Below, piece by piece: positions 22,546-31,211 of a stretch of DNA of 64,000 nt (the stretch's first letter is position 1; each line of letters opens with the position of its first letter). Made by a program: the position numbers and the translations under genes. The stretch is taken from positions 124,001 to 188,000 of the forward strand of contig NZ_JANFQO010000005.1 of NCBI RefSeq assembly GCF_024437735.1, given 5' to 3'. Below the pieces are notes generated by a model. The model was not told where the DNA came from and made no database searches. It saw nothing but the letters and a program-made list of their open reading frames with translations. Origin of the DNA: Tahibacter harae (lineage in GTDB: Bacteria; Pseudomonadota; Gammaproteobacteria; Xanthomonadales; Rhodanobacteraceae).

Positions 22546-23562
22546 ATGAAGATCGTTGCTTGGTCCGTGGCCGCGATTGTGACGGGATGTTTGCTGCCAG
22601 CGTCGCAGACAGCGGCGCAGGTGAAGCCGTCTTTGCGGACAGCGCAGCCCGTGCAAACGGAGTCATCTGCACGGCTATCGCGAGCGGAGCCGCCATCGCA
22701 GCCGGAGCGCGCAGCGCAGCCGCCGCGAGCGGAACAGCCGCTGCCGATTGCGCGGCCGCCGCAACGCTGGGCGCCGCCCGGTCTGGCCAGCGATCAGTAC
22801 GAATCCTCGCCAGCCTTCTCGCCGGATGGGCGCGAGCTGTACTTCATGCGCAGCGATACGCAATTCCGCAACTGGCGCATCCTGTTCTCGCGCTGCGCCG
22901 ACGGCGCCTGGAGCGCACCGCAACCGGCGGCCTTCGCCGCGGCGCCGCCGGCGCTGGACGCGGATCCCTACGTCTCGGCCGACGGCAGGCGCGTCTATTT
23001 CGTCTCCACCCGGCAGAACCGCGACGGCGGCGATCAGCTCGATATCTGGCGCGCCCGGCGCGGCGAGGACGGCCGCTGGCAGCCGCCGCAGCGGCTGCCC
23101 GAGCCGGTGAACTCGCCAGGCTCGGAACTGCTGCCGCGGGAAACCGCAGACGGCCGCCTGTATTTCGGCTCGGACCGGCCCGGCGGCCACGGCCAGGGCG
23201 ATATCTACGTCGCCACGCCGCAAGCCGACGGCGGCTGGCAGGTCGCCAACCTGGGTGCGCCCGTCAACAGCGCGGCCAATGAATACGAGGCGGATATTTC
23301 AATGGACGGCCAAAGCCTGGTCACGGTCGCCGACCGCGGCTCGCGCTCGCATCTGTATCACTACCGGCGCGTCGGCGGCGCATGGCGCGAGCAGGGACGC
23401 ATCGCCGCCTCCGATACGGAGTTCCAGGTGGGGCCGCTGCATTCGCCGCGCGGCGACAGGCTGCTGTTTGCGCAGCGCGATGGGGGGCGGTCGGGCGAGT
23501 TTTTTCTGGCGGAGCTGGAGGTCGAGGTGGATCGGTCCTGGCCGCCGGGGTGTGGTTGGTGA
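22546..23562 (+). CDS. PD40/WD40-like beta-propeller lipoprotein (338 aa)
   Basis: ATG 22546 begins MKIVAWSVAAIVTGC, a signal with a plausible lipobox (VTGC), followed by a Pro/Gln/Ala-rich linker of about 60 residues. The remainder is a TolB-like propeller: SSPAFSPDGRELYFMRSDT, DADPYVSADGRRVYFVSTR, GSELLPRETADGRLYFGSDR, NEYEADISMDGQSLVTVA and GPLHSPRGDRLLFAQRD. It resembles PD40 proteins attached to the outer membrane. A second ATG-containing frame from 22510 is less likely because it starts inside the upstream repeats. Substrate unknown. Confidence 0.8.
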   Translation: MKIVAWSVAAIVTGCLLPASQTAAQVKPSLRTAQPVQTESSARLSRAEPPSQPERAAQPPRAEQPLPIARPPQRWAPPGLASDQYESSPAFSPDGRELYFMRSDTQFRNWRILFSRCADGAWSAPQPAAFAAAPPALDADPYVSADGRRVYFVSTRQNRDGGDQLDIWRARRGEDGRWQPPQRLPEPVNSPGSELLPRETADGRLYFGSDRPGGHGQGDIYVATPQADGGWQVANLGAPVNSAANEYEADISMDGQSLVTVADRGSRSHLYHYRRVGGAWREQGRIAASDTEFQVGPLHSPRGDRLLFAQRDGGRSGEFFLAELEVEVDRSWPPGCGW

Positions 23563-23574
23563 GAGGTGAGGGGG

Positions 23575-23850
23575 CGGCGCTTCAGTCGCGAGGAATTCCA
23601 GTTTTCGCCGGCTCTTCGCGTGTTGAAGATTTTTGCGAAAACCCAACGGCGAGGCGCGTTGATCGTCGCCCCCTCACCCCAGCCCTCTCCCCCAAGCAAG
23701 CTTGGGGGAGAGGGAGCCTTCCGCTTTTTCTCGAAGAAATCGGGCAATTGTCACTTGCCAAAAACCTCGGATTCCGCCGCGCACTCCCTGCGAATCCCGA
23801 ATCCCGAATCCCGAATCCCGAATCCCGAATCCCGAATCCCGAATCCCGCC
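23575..23850 (-). repeat. Interspersed compound repeat, copy 1
   Basis: Fills the gap between two genes. Read on the minus strand it has heptamers GGGATTC (about eight copies, 23791-23848), a spacer containing GGCGGAATCCG and GCAAGTGACAATTGC, a perfect 15-bp hairpin (23683-23697 with 23700-23714, loop AA), a GGCTGGGGTGAGGGGGCGAC block, GATCAACGCGCC and AAACTGGAATT. The same order recurs at 62625-62850. The hairpin may also terminate transcription. Confidence 0.75.
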
Positions 23851-23852
23851 CC

Positions 23853-24143
23853 TCACACGTCCTCGTCGTACTCGATCGCCGCACCGCGCTCGCGGGCAAG
23901 CGCCTCGGCGACGCCGCGTACCCGTTCCAGGGCCAGGGCGTTGGGGACGCGCACTTCGATCTGGTGGAAGCCGGGTGCGGCGTCGTCGGGCAGGCCGGCG
24001 GAGCTGGAGTCGACGTCGTCCATGTGCGGCATCAGGTCGCCGACTTCCTCGACGTGCTCAATGCCTTCGATCGCCGAGAGCAGGTTGATCAGCTCGTTCG
24101 CGGCGTCGTCGCTGCCGGTGATCTGCAGGCGGATCATGGGCAT
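23853..24143 (-). CDS. Small hypothetical acidic protein (96 aa)
   Basis: Starts at ATG 24143, three bases after the stop of the gene before it (24147-24344), so the two are co-transcribed. The sequence MPMIRLQITGSDDAANELIN, IEGIEHVEEVGDLMPHMDD and GFHQIEVRVPNALALERVRG suggests a ferredoxin-like alpha/beta fold, similar to ACT- or DUF503-like small domains, but no family is recognised. It is cytoplasmic and acidic, and conserved-looking rather than random. The function is unknown. Confidence 0.7.
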   Translation of the reverse strand: MPMIRLQITGSDDAANELINLLSAIEGIEHVEEVGDLMPHMDDVDSSSAGLPDDAAPGFHQIEVRVPNALALERVRGVAEALARERGAAIEYDEDV

Positions 24144-24146
24144 GGC

Positions 24147-24344
24147 TCAGGCTCCGCAGGAAAGGCGCAGGAAGCCGGCGAACACGTCGGCGGCGCGGGC
24201 GCGGACCGGCGGTGGTTCGGCCGGAGGCAGGGGCTGCGGCGATGGTGTGGGCTGCGGTGTCGGCTGGCCCGGCGGCTGTGGCGTGGGGTCGCCCGGGGTG
24301 ACGGGGCGGTGATAGTGCACGGTGGGATCGAAGATCAGGACCAT
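24147..24344 (-). CDS. Small proline-rich protein (65 aa)
   Basis: ATG 24344 follows a strong AAGGAG by eight bases. Residues 1-16 are MVLIFDPTVHYHRPVT, then come about 35 residues of Pro/Thr/Gln repeats (PTPQPPGQPTPQPTPSPQP), and a C-terminal RAADVFAGFLRLSCGA. No signal peptide. The proline region would be extended and the ends could bind a partner. It is the first gene of a two-gene unit with the 96-residue protein. Family unknown. Confidence 0.65.
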   Translation of the reverse strand: MVLIFDPTVHYHRPVTPGDPTPQPPGQPTPQPTPSPQPLPPAEPPPVRARAADVFAGFLRLSCGA

Positions 24345-24721
24345 GGGGCTGAACTCCTTGCGGACTGCAAGATGGGGCGCAAGGGGCGTGCCAGGGGCGG
24401 GACGGTGTGGTTGTGCGGTTTCCGGCCGCGTCGGCTTGCAGCTCGCGCGGAATGCCCGAGGCCGGCTTGCGAAACGCACGGCGCGGGGGCGTTTGCCGGG
24501 CGCCGGAGGGCAGTGGCCGGCAGGGCTGATCCGGATTCAGGCGTGAGGAACGTGGACGGCGCCTGTCGGCGATGGCCAGGGACTAGGCGCGGGATGCAGG
24601 CGGGCAAGGCGGGATTGCGGCCGGCAACCCACTGTCCGCGAACAACTCCAGTTCGAGCCCGGTTCAACCGCTGCCGGAACTGCCAGATCCCAGATCCCCG
24701 ATTCCGGATTGCCGCCTCGCC

Positions 24722-25804
24722 TCAGCGCTCGCAGGCGAAGACCGTGATTTCCTCGCGGTCGTGATACAGCTGCTTGGCGCGGATCTCGATTTCGCGGCCG
24801 CGGCGCGCGACTACGGCCTGCATCAGCTCGAAGGCCTGCTGCACTTCGGCGTAGCGCTTTTTCATCGGCAGCTTGAGATTGAACACGGCATGCTTGCACC
24901 AGCCCTCGGCCAGCCATTCGGCCATGCGCTCGGCCACGCGGCGCGGCTGCTCGACCATGTCGCAGACCATCCAGTCCACGCGCTGGCGCGGCTGGAAGCG
25001 GAAGCCGTCCTCGCGCTTGTGCGTGACCAGGCCCGAGGCCATGAGGTTTTCATCCATGGGGCCGTTGTCGACCGCGGTCACGTGCAGGCCGCGGCGCACC
25101 AGCTGCCAGGTCCAGCCACCGGGGGCGGCGCCCAGGTCGACCGCGCTCATGCCGGGCTTGAACCAGCGCTCGCGCTCCTGCGGGCTGAGCAGGATCTGCA
25201 GCGCCTCGTCCAGCTTCAGGGTGGAACGGCTCGGCGCCTCGCGCGGGAATTTCAGGCGCGGAATGCCCTGCGGCCAGGGCGCGGCGTGGTCGATCAGGGC
25301 CAGGCCGAGCAGGCAGCGTTCGCCGCTGGGAAACAGCGCGTGCAGACGCCAGGGGCTGGCCGGATCCAGGCCGCCGCGCCGGCGCAGCGCCTGCACGAAG
25401 GCATTGTTGAAACTGCGGCAAAATGCAGAAAGCGGTTTTGCCGCATCGCTGTCGGGCGCCTCCACCCATACGTCGCGCACGCCGAAGCCTTCGGGCAAGG
25501 CGGCCAGCAGCGGCGTGAGGCGGTCTTCCTTGGGCAGGCTCTTGAACTGGCCTATCACCGCCAGCGACTGGCGCGCGAAGATCAGGCGCGACCAGCCCAG
25601 CAGGCGCAGCAGCGCATCGGGCGCGCCCTGCTGGGTCAGCACGAATTCGGCGAAGCCGGCGCTGCGCTCGGTGCGGGCGAAACCGGCGACACCGGCGTGG
25701 GCGGCGGTCGCATCCAGTTCCTGCGCGGCTTCGGATTCGAAACCGGCGCGGCAGTACACCACCACGCCGCTGGCGAACGGGGCGCTGGTGATGGCCGTGG
25801 CCAT
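24722..25804 (-). CDS. rlmM: 23S rRNA (cytidine2498-2'-O)-methyltransferase
   Basis: SAM-dependent enzyme that methylates C2498 of 23S rRNA. The N-terminal THUMP-like region includes VVVYCRAGFESEAAQELDA. The Rossmann domain has AVDLGAAPGGWTWQLVRRGL, VTAVDNGPMDENLMASG, a CDMVEQP block and NLKLPMKKRYAEV, the conserved Asp and Lys of the K-D-K-E tetrad. At 360 residues it matches E. coli RlmM (366). Its ATG overlaps the stop of the deaminase gene by one base (TGATG), implying one transcript. Confidence 0.95.
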   Translation of the reverse strand: MATAITSAPFASGVVVYCRAGFESEAAQELDATAAHAGVAGFARTERSAGFAEFVLTQQGAPDALLRLLGWSRLIFARQSLAVIGQFKSLPKEDRLTPLLAALPEGFGVRDVWVEAPDSDAAKPLSAFCRSFNNAFVQALRRRGGLDPASPWRLHALFPSGERCLLGLALIDHAAPWPQGIPRLKFPREAPSRSTLKLDEALQILLSPQERERWFKPGMSAVDLGAAPGGWTWQLVRRGLHVTAVDNGPMDENLMASGLVTHKREDGFRFQPRQRVDWMVCDMVEQPRRVAERMAEWLAEGWCKHAVFNLKLPMKKRYAEVQQAFELMQAVVARRGREIEIRAKQLYHDREEITVFACER

Positions 25805-26364
25805 CAGTACATCAGCCCGCCGCGGGCGCTGTAGGCGGCCAGCACGGAACGCGCTTCCTCGCGCAGGATGTCGCGCCGCACCTGTACGCCGCGGCGCTGC
25901 AGCTCGCCCACCCAGTCGGCCGGCAGCGGGCCTTCATCGAATTCGGTGAGTTCTTCCACGTCCTCGCTGCGCGCGCCGATCAGCAGTTCGTCGATGCCGG
26001 CCCAGACGCTGGCGCCGTAGCACTGGCAGCAGGGCTGGGCGCTGGTGGCGAGGCTGTAGCGCTGGCCGTCGTCGTTGAGGCGGAAGCGCTGGGTGCGGGC
26101 CTGGGCGGTCATGAACGCCATCATCTCCGCATGCGCCACCGAGCAATTGTGCTGTACCACACGATTGACGCCCGCGGCGATCAGGCGTCCGGCGCCGTCG
26201 AACACGGCGGCGCCGAAGGGGCCGCCGGTGTCCAGCTCCACATTGCGCCGGGCCAGCTGTATCGCCAGGGCCATGCGCTGTTCGTCGGTTTCGTAGCGCG
26301 CGGCCGTGTCGACTTCGTCGTGGACCCAGGCGGGCAGGGTGAGGTGGACCTGGACGTAGAGCAT
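25804..26364 (-). CDS. Nucleoside/nucleotide deaminase family protein (186 aa)
   Basis: Zinc-dependent deaminase of the CDA/guanine-deaminase/TadA superfamily. The metal site is SVAHAEMMAF (His78, catalytic Glu80) and AQPCCQCYGA (Cys112 and Cys115). The spacing and GGPFGAAVFD point to the guanine-deaminase/CMP-deaminase-like branch rather than tRNA TadA. The substrate cannot be fixed from sequence. It is translationally coupled to rlmM downstream. The C-terminal 60 residues (LREEARSVLAAYSARGG) form an extra helical tail. Confidence 0.85.
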   Translation of the reverse strand: MLYVQVHLTLPAWVHDEVDTAARYETDEQRMALAIQLARRNVELDTGGPFGAAVFDGAGRLIAAGVNRVVQHNCSVAHAEMMAFMTAQARTQRFRLNDDGQRYSLATSAQPCCQCYGASVWAGIDELLIGARSEDVEELTEFDEGPLPADWVGELQRRGVQVRRDILREEARSVLAAYSARGGLMY

Positions 26365-26533
26365 GCATAGTCCTCTTGCACCGCAGGCAGCGGTGGTGCG
26401 TGAACGGGCCGCGGCGCAGGCTCGCGCGCCGCGGCAGGATACAGGCGATGGCCGTGCGGCGCGGGAAAAGCGCCGCCGCGGCGTTTCTCCCGCTGTAATG
26501 GAGCGCGCCGGGCCGGAGCCCGGCGCGCCGCAA

Positions 26534-28267
<1,734 letters not shown>

Positions 28268-28314
28268 GTTCGGGTGGGCCGCGGACGGCCGGGACGTGAG
28301 TCGGACCCTCAAGT

Positions 28315-28644
28315 CTACCCGTTCGCGGGGCCCCAGCGGTTGCGCCGGTGCAGGCGCAACGGGCCGCGGGCATCGAGGATATTGACCCGCTGGCCGTTCT
28401 GGCGGATCTCCAGCACGCCTTCGCGCGCCAGCTCGGCCGCGATCAGGCGCACCGGCCGCATCAGGTCGCGCCATTCCGTGCCCAGCCGGCCGGCCAGCAC
28501 GCGCGCCACCTCGGTGGGGCACAGACCGGCGGCCGGTACGCAGTCATCCAGCAGCTGCAGCAGGCATTCGCGCGTGCGCAGGGCCAGCGAATCGTCGAAG
28601 CGATAGCGCGGCGGGAACGGCGAGTGGACGGAATCAATGACCAT
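28315..28644 (-). CDS. DUF3253 protein (109 aa)
   Basis: Small winged-helix-like protein. The family signature is visible: [40 protein letters not shown], then [20 protein letters not shown]. It is found widely, often beside peroxide or repair genes; biochemical role unknown. It ends 47 bases upstream of glnS on the same strand. The ATG at 28644 gives the full domain; no other in-frame ATG is better. Confidence 0.85.
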   Translation of the reverse strand: MVIDSVHSPFPPRYRFDDSLALRTRECLLQLLDDCVPAAGLCPTEVARVLAGRLGTEWRDLMRPVRLIAAELAREGVLEIRQNGQRVNILDARGPLRLHRRNRWGPANG

Positions 28645-28701
28645 CGCAGGGCTTATCGCAATTCCGCGCCGGGGCGTGACAGGCGGCGCGGCGGCGTGGG
28701 C

Positions 28702-29223
28702 TCAGGCCGCATGGAGCGTGTGCGCCGGCAGTTCGTTGAGGAAGAACGGCAGGTCCATGACCGGCGCCTGGCGGCCCAGCTGCAGCAGGCCGATCGAGGC
28801 CTGGCCGCGGTGGTGGGTGGCGTGGTTGAACACGTGCAGCACGAGGCTGGCATAGGGCAGGCGATAGTCCTGGCCCTGCAGGCTGCGGTAGCTCAGGTCG
28901 CCGGCCAGGGTGGCCGGGTCCAGCGCATCGACGAAGGGGCGCCAGCCGCGGGCGAAGCCGCACAGGCGCTGTTTCAGCCGGGCGCGGTCGGATTCGATTT
29001 CCTGATCCAGCCCGCTGGCCGGATACACCGTGTGCTGCAGGCGTGCCTGCCACAGGTGCTCCACCAGCAGCAGGTGATTCAGGGTGCCGTGGATGCTGCC
29101 GAAGAACTGGCCGCAGTCGCGGCGGTAGTCGGCCTCGTCCAGCGCATCGACTTCCGCGTACAGCCGGTCCAGCGCCCAGGCATGGTAATCGGCCATCAGT
29201 CGCAGGTGCTGGTGCAGGTCCAT
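28702..29223 (-). CDS. DinB-family metal-binding protein (173 aa)
   Basis: Four-helix bundle of the DinB/YfiT-like family, usually thiol- or metal-dependent transferases. HLLLVEHLWQARLQ and LHVFNHATHHRGQASIGLLQ carry the expected metal histidines, and MADYHAWALDRLY is the typical N-terminal helix. ATG 29223 is chosen; the frame extends to 29322 but the extra residues are not conserved-looking. It is divergent from the DUF2007 gene, separated by about 90 bases that should hold both promoters. Substrate unknown. Confidence 0.88.
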   Translation of the reverse strand: MDLHQHLRLMADYHAWALDRLYAEVDALDEADYRRDCGQFFGSIHGTLNHLLLVEHLWQARLQHTVYPASGLDQEIESDRARLKQRLCGFARGWRPFVDALDPATLAGDLSYRSLQGQDYRLPYASLVLHVFNHATHHRGQASIGLLQLGRQAPVMDLPFFLNELPAHTLHAA

Positions 29224-29314
29224 GGCGGGTCCGGCGGCGGCAAAGGCCGCAGGATACGCGCTTTGACCGGGGCCGGAGCAATCGCTAGCGTTACGTCGTG
29301 CAACGGGAGGCGCC

Positions 29315-29581
29315 ATGCGCATCGTCTATCGGGCCGAGAACATCATCGACGCGCACCTGGTGCGCCATGTGCTGGAACAGCACGGTATTGCCGCCCATGT
29401 CAGCGGCGAATACCTGATCGGCGCCATGGGCGAACTGCCATTGCAGGGGCTGGTGAACGTGCTGGTGGCCGAGCGGGATTTCGAGGAGGCCGCGCGGCTC
29501 GCGGCCGAAGTCGATGCGGAGCTGTCCCTGCCGCCGGAACCCGCCGCTTTCGACGACGACCTGCTGCCGGATCCGGCCTGA
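29315..29581 (+). CDS. DUF2007 small protein (88 aa)
   Basis: MRIVYRAENIIDAHLVRHVL, EQHGIAAHVSGEYLIGAMGE and then VNVLVAERDFEEAARLAAEV match the DUF2007 (putative signal-transducing) domain, which adopts a GlnB-like fold. The acidic tail AAFDDDLLPDPA is typical. It is monocistronic between a divergent DinB gene and nadA. No direct functional evidence is known. Confidence 0.85.
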   Translation: MRIVYRAENIIDAHLVRHVLEQHGIAAHVSGEYLIGAMGELPLQGLVNVLVAERDFEEAARLAAEVDAELSLPPEPAAFDDDLLPDPA

Positions 29582-29675
29582 GCCCCGCGCCGCTTCCCGG
29601 CGCGCCGCGGCGGCGGAACCGGCGCCGCCGCATAAGCTAATTCCTGCGCGTACAGCCGCCTGCGCCTGGCGACGG

Positions 29676-29704
29676 TTGACGCGACTTATGCTCATCCCTA
29701 GCAT
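29676..29704 (+). promoter_or_regulatory. Putative nadA promoter
   Basis: TTGACG (29676-29681), 17-base spacer, TAGCAT (29699-29704). The first operator palindrome (29685-29707) covers the spacer and the -10 box, so a bound repressor would block RNA polymerase. Confidence 0.55.
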
Positions 29705-29737
29705 AAGCGGCTTACATATGCTCATCGTGAGCATAAG
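29685..29737 (+). promoter_or_regulatory. Two tandem palindromic operators upstream of nadA
   Basis: Operator 1 is CTTATGCT-N7-AGCATAAG (29685-29707), perfect 8-base arms. Operator 2 is TATGCT-N7-AGCATA at 29717-29735, extended by CA...TG (CTCATCGTGAG) inside. Their centres are 30 bases apart, three helical turns, so two dimers could sit on one face. The ATGCTCA-type half-site recalls operators described for NAD-biosynthesis repressors of the NadQ/NrtR type; the cognate regulator is not in this window. Confidence 0.7.
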
Positions 29738-29747
29738 AGGTCGGTCC

Positions 29748-30782
29748 ATGGCAACGCTTTCCCTGCTTCCCGGCGTCGTGCCGGAACTCACCCCCGCCCT
29801 GCTTGAGCGCTACGCCCCGATGTACGAGCGCGTACGCGAAGTGATCCCCGAGCTGGAGTGGCAGACCCATCTGCCCTGGATCGACGCCATCCAGGGCCTG
29901 AAGAAGCAGCGCAACGCCGTCATCCTGGCCCACAATTACCAGCCGCCCGAGATCTACCACACCATCGCCGACATCACCGGCGACTCGCTCGCCCTGGCGC
30001 AGCAGGCGGCGCGGGCCGAGGCCAAGGTCATCGTCCAGTGCGGCGTGCACTTCATGGCCGAGACATCCAAGATCCTCTGCCCCGAAAAGACCGTACTGAT
30101 TCCCGACACCGCCGCCGGCTGCTCGCTGGCCGAATCCATTACCGCCGAGGACGTGCGCCTGCTCAAGGCGAAATATCCCGGCGTGCCGGTGGTCACCTAT
30201 GTCAACACCTCGGCCGATGTGAAGGCCGAATCCGATGTCTGCTGCACTTCGGCCAACGCGGTGCATATCGTCGAATCGCTGGGCGTGGACCGGGTCATCT
30301 TCCTGCCGGACAAGTACCTGGGCCAGTACGTGGCCTCCAAGACCCAGGTCAAGGTCATCCTGTGGGAAGGCTCCTGCGAGGTGCACGAGCGTTTCACCGG
30401 CGAGGAACTGCGTTCCTACCGCCGCGCCCACGGCAATGTGCGCATCCTGGCGCATCCGGAGTGCCCGCCCGACGTGCTGCTGGAAGCGGATTTCGTCGGC
30501 TCCACCGCGGCCATGATCACCCACCTCAACGAACGCCGGCCGCGCCGCGTGGTGATGATCACGGAGTGCTCGATGAGCGACAACGTCGCGGTCGAATTTC
30601 CCGACATCCAGTTCACCCGTCCCTGCAATCTGTGCCCGCACATGCGCCGCATCACCTTGCCGCGCATCCACGACGCGCTGCTGCATATGCGTCACGAAGT
30701 GCAGGTCGATCCCGCCGTTGCCGGCCGCGCGCGCCAGGCGGTGGAGCGCATGCTGGCGTACGGGCGCAAGGAAGCGGCATGA
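29748..30782 (+). CDS. nadA: Quinolinate synthase A
   Basis: [4Fe-4S] enzyme that condenses iminoaspartate with dihydroxyacetone phosphate to quinolinate, in de novo NAD synthesis. AVILAHNYQPPEIYHTIADI, DSLALAQQA, IVQCGVHFMAET, YVNTSADVKAESDVCCTSAN, AHPECPPDV and RPCNLCPHMRRITL contain the three cluster cysteines and substrate-binding residues. The 344 residues fit the family. ATG 29748 is used; frames open further upstream run through the operators. The next gene overlaps by four bases (ATGA). Confidence 0.96.
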   Translation: MATLSLLPGVVPELTPALLERYAPMYERVREVIPELEWQTHLPWIDAIQGLKKQRNAVILAHNYQPPEIYHTIADITGDSLALAQQAARAEAKVIVQCGVHFMAETSKILCPEKTVLIPDTAAGCSLAESITAEDVRLLKAKYPGVPVVTYVNTSADVKAESDVCCTSANAVHIVESLGVDRVIFLPDKYLGQYVASKTQVKVILWEGSCEVHERFTGEELRSYRRAHGNVRILAHPECPPDVLLEADFVGSTAAMITHLNERRPRRVVMITECSMSDNVAVEFPDIQFTRPCNLCPHMRRITLPRIHDALLHMRHEVQVDPAVAGRARQAVERMLAYGRKEAA

Positions 30783-31135
30783 GCGCGCAGCGCCCGGTCG
30801 TCGTACTGTACCGGCCCACCGGTCCGCGCGAGCTGGAACTGGTACGCGCCAGCGGCTTCCGCCGCTGGCCGCCGCGTCTGCCGGACCAGCCCATCTTCTA
30901 TCCCGTCACCAACGAGGACTACGCCATCCAGATCGCGCGCGACTGGAACGTGCCGGCCAGCGGCAGCGGCTATGTCACGCGCTTTGATGTGGACGCGGAA
31001 TTCATGCAGCGCTACCCGCTGCAGACCGTCGGCGGCCGCCAGCATACGGAGTGGTGGGTGCCGGCCGGGGAACTGGAGCAGCTCAACGACCACATCGTCG
31101 GGCTGATCGAAGTCATCCACGAATTCAACGCCTGA
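30779..31135 (+). CDS. Conserved hypothetical protein inside the nad operon (118 aa)
   Basis: Overlaps the nadA stop (ATGA 30779-30782) and ends 76 bases before nadB, so it belongs to the operon. RPTGPRELELVRASGFRRWP, DQPIFYPVTNEDYAIQIARD, GSGYVTRFDVDAEFMQRYPL and TVGGRQHTEWWVPAGELEQL show a well-conserved-looking alpha/beta protein. I recall relatives in many proteobacteria annotated vaguely as ADP-ribosylation/crystallin J1, which I would not rely on. A link to NAD metabolism follows only from position. Confidence 0.85.
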   Translation: MSAQRPVVVLYRPTGPRELELVRASGFRRWPPRLPDQPIFYPVTNEDYAIQIARDWNVPASGSGYVTRFDVDAEFMQRYPLQTVGGRQHTEWWVPAGELEQLNDHIVGLIEVIHEFNA

Positions 31136-31211
31136 AATCGCGCCCGCGCCGCGCGCCGCCGAGCCGGCGGACGACGTGGCCGGCGCCCTGCGAATGTTCT
31201 GCGGAGCAGCC

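Noticed and set aside
22328-22549. Possible 73-residue gene after the CGNR regulator (ATGA overlap)
   Set aside because: The sequence is a decayed tandem copy of the regulator's own 3' end, so the open frame is a by-product.
23791-23848. GGGATTC heptamer array considered as a CRISPR or telomere-like array
   Set aside because: Uninterrupted 7-base units with no spacers; it is part of an interspersed element found again at 62625.
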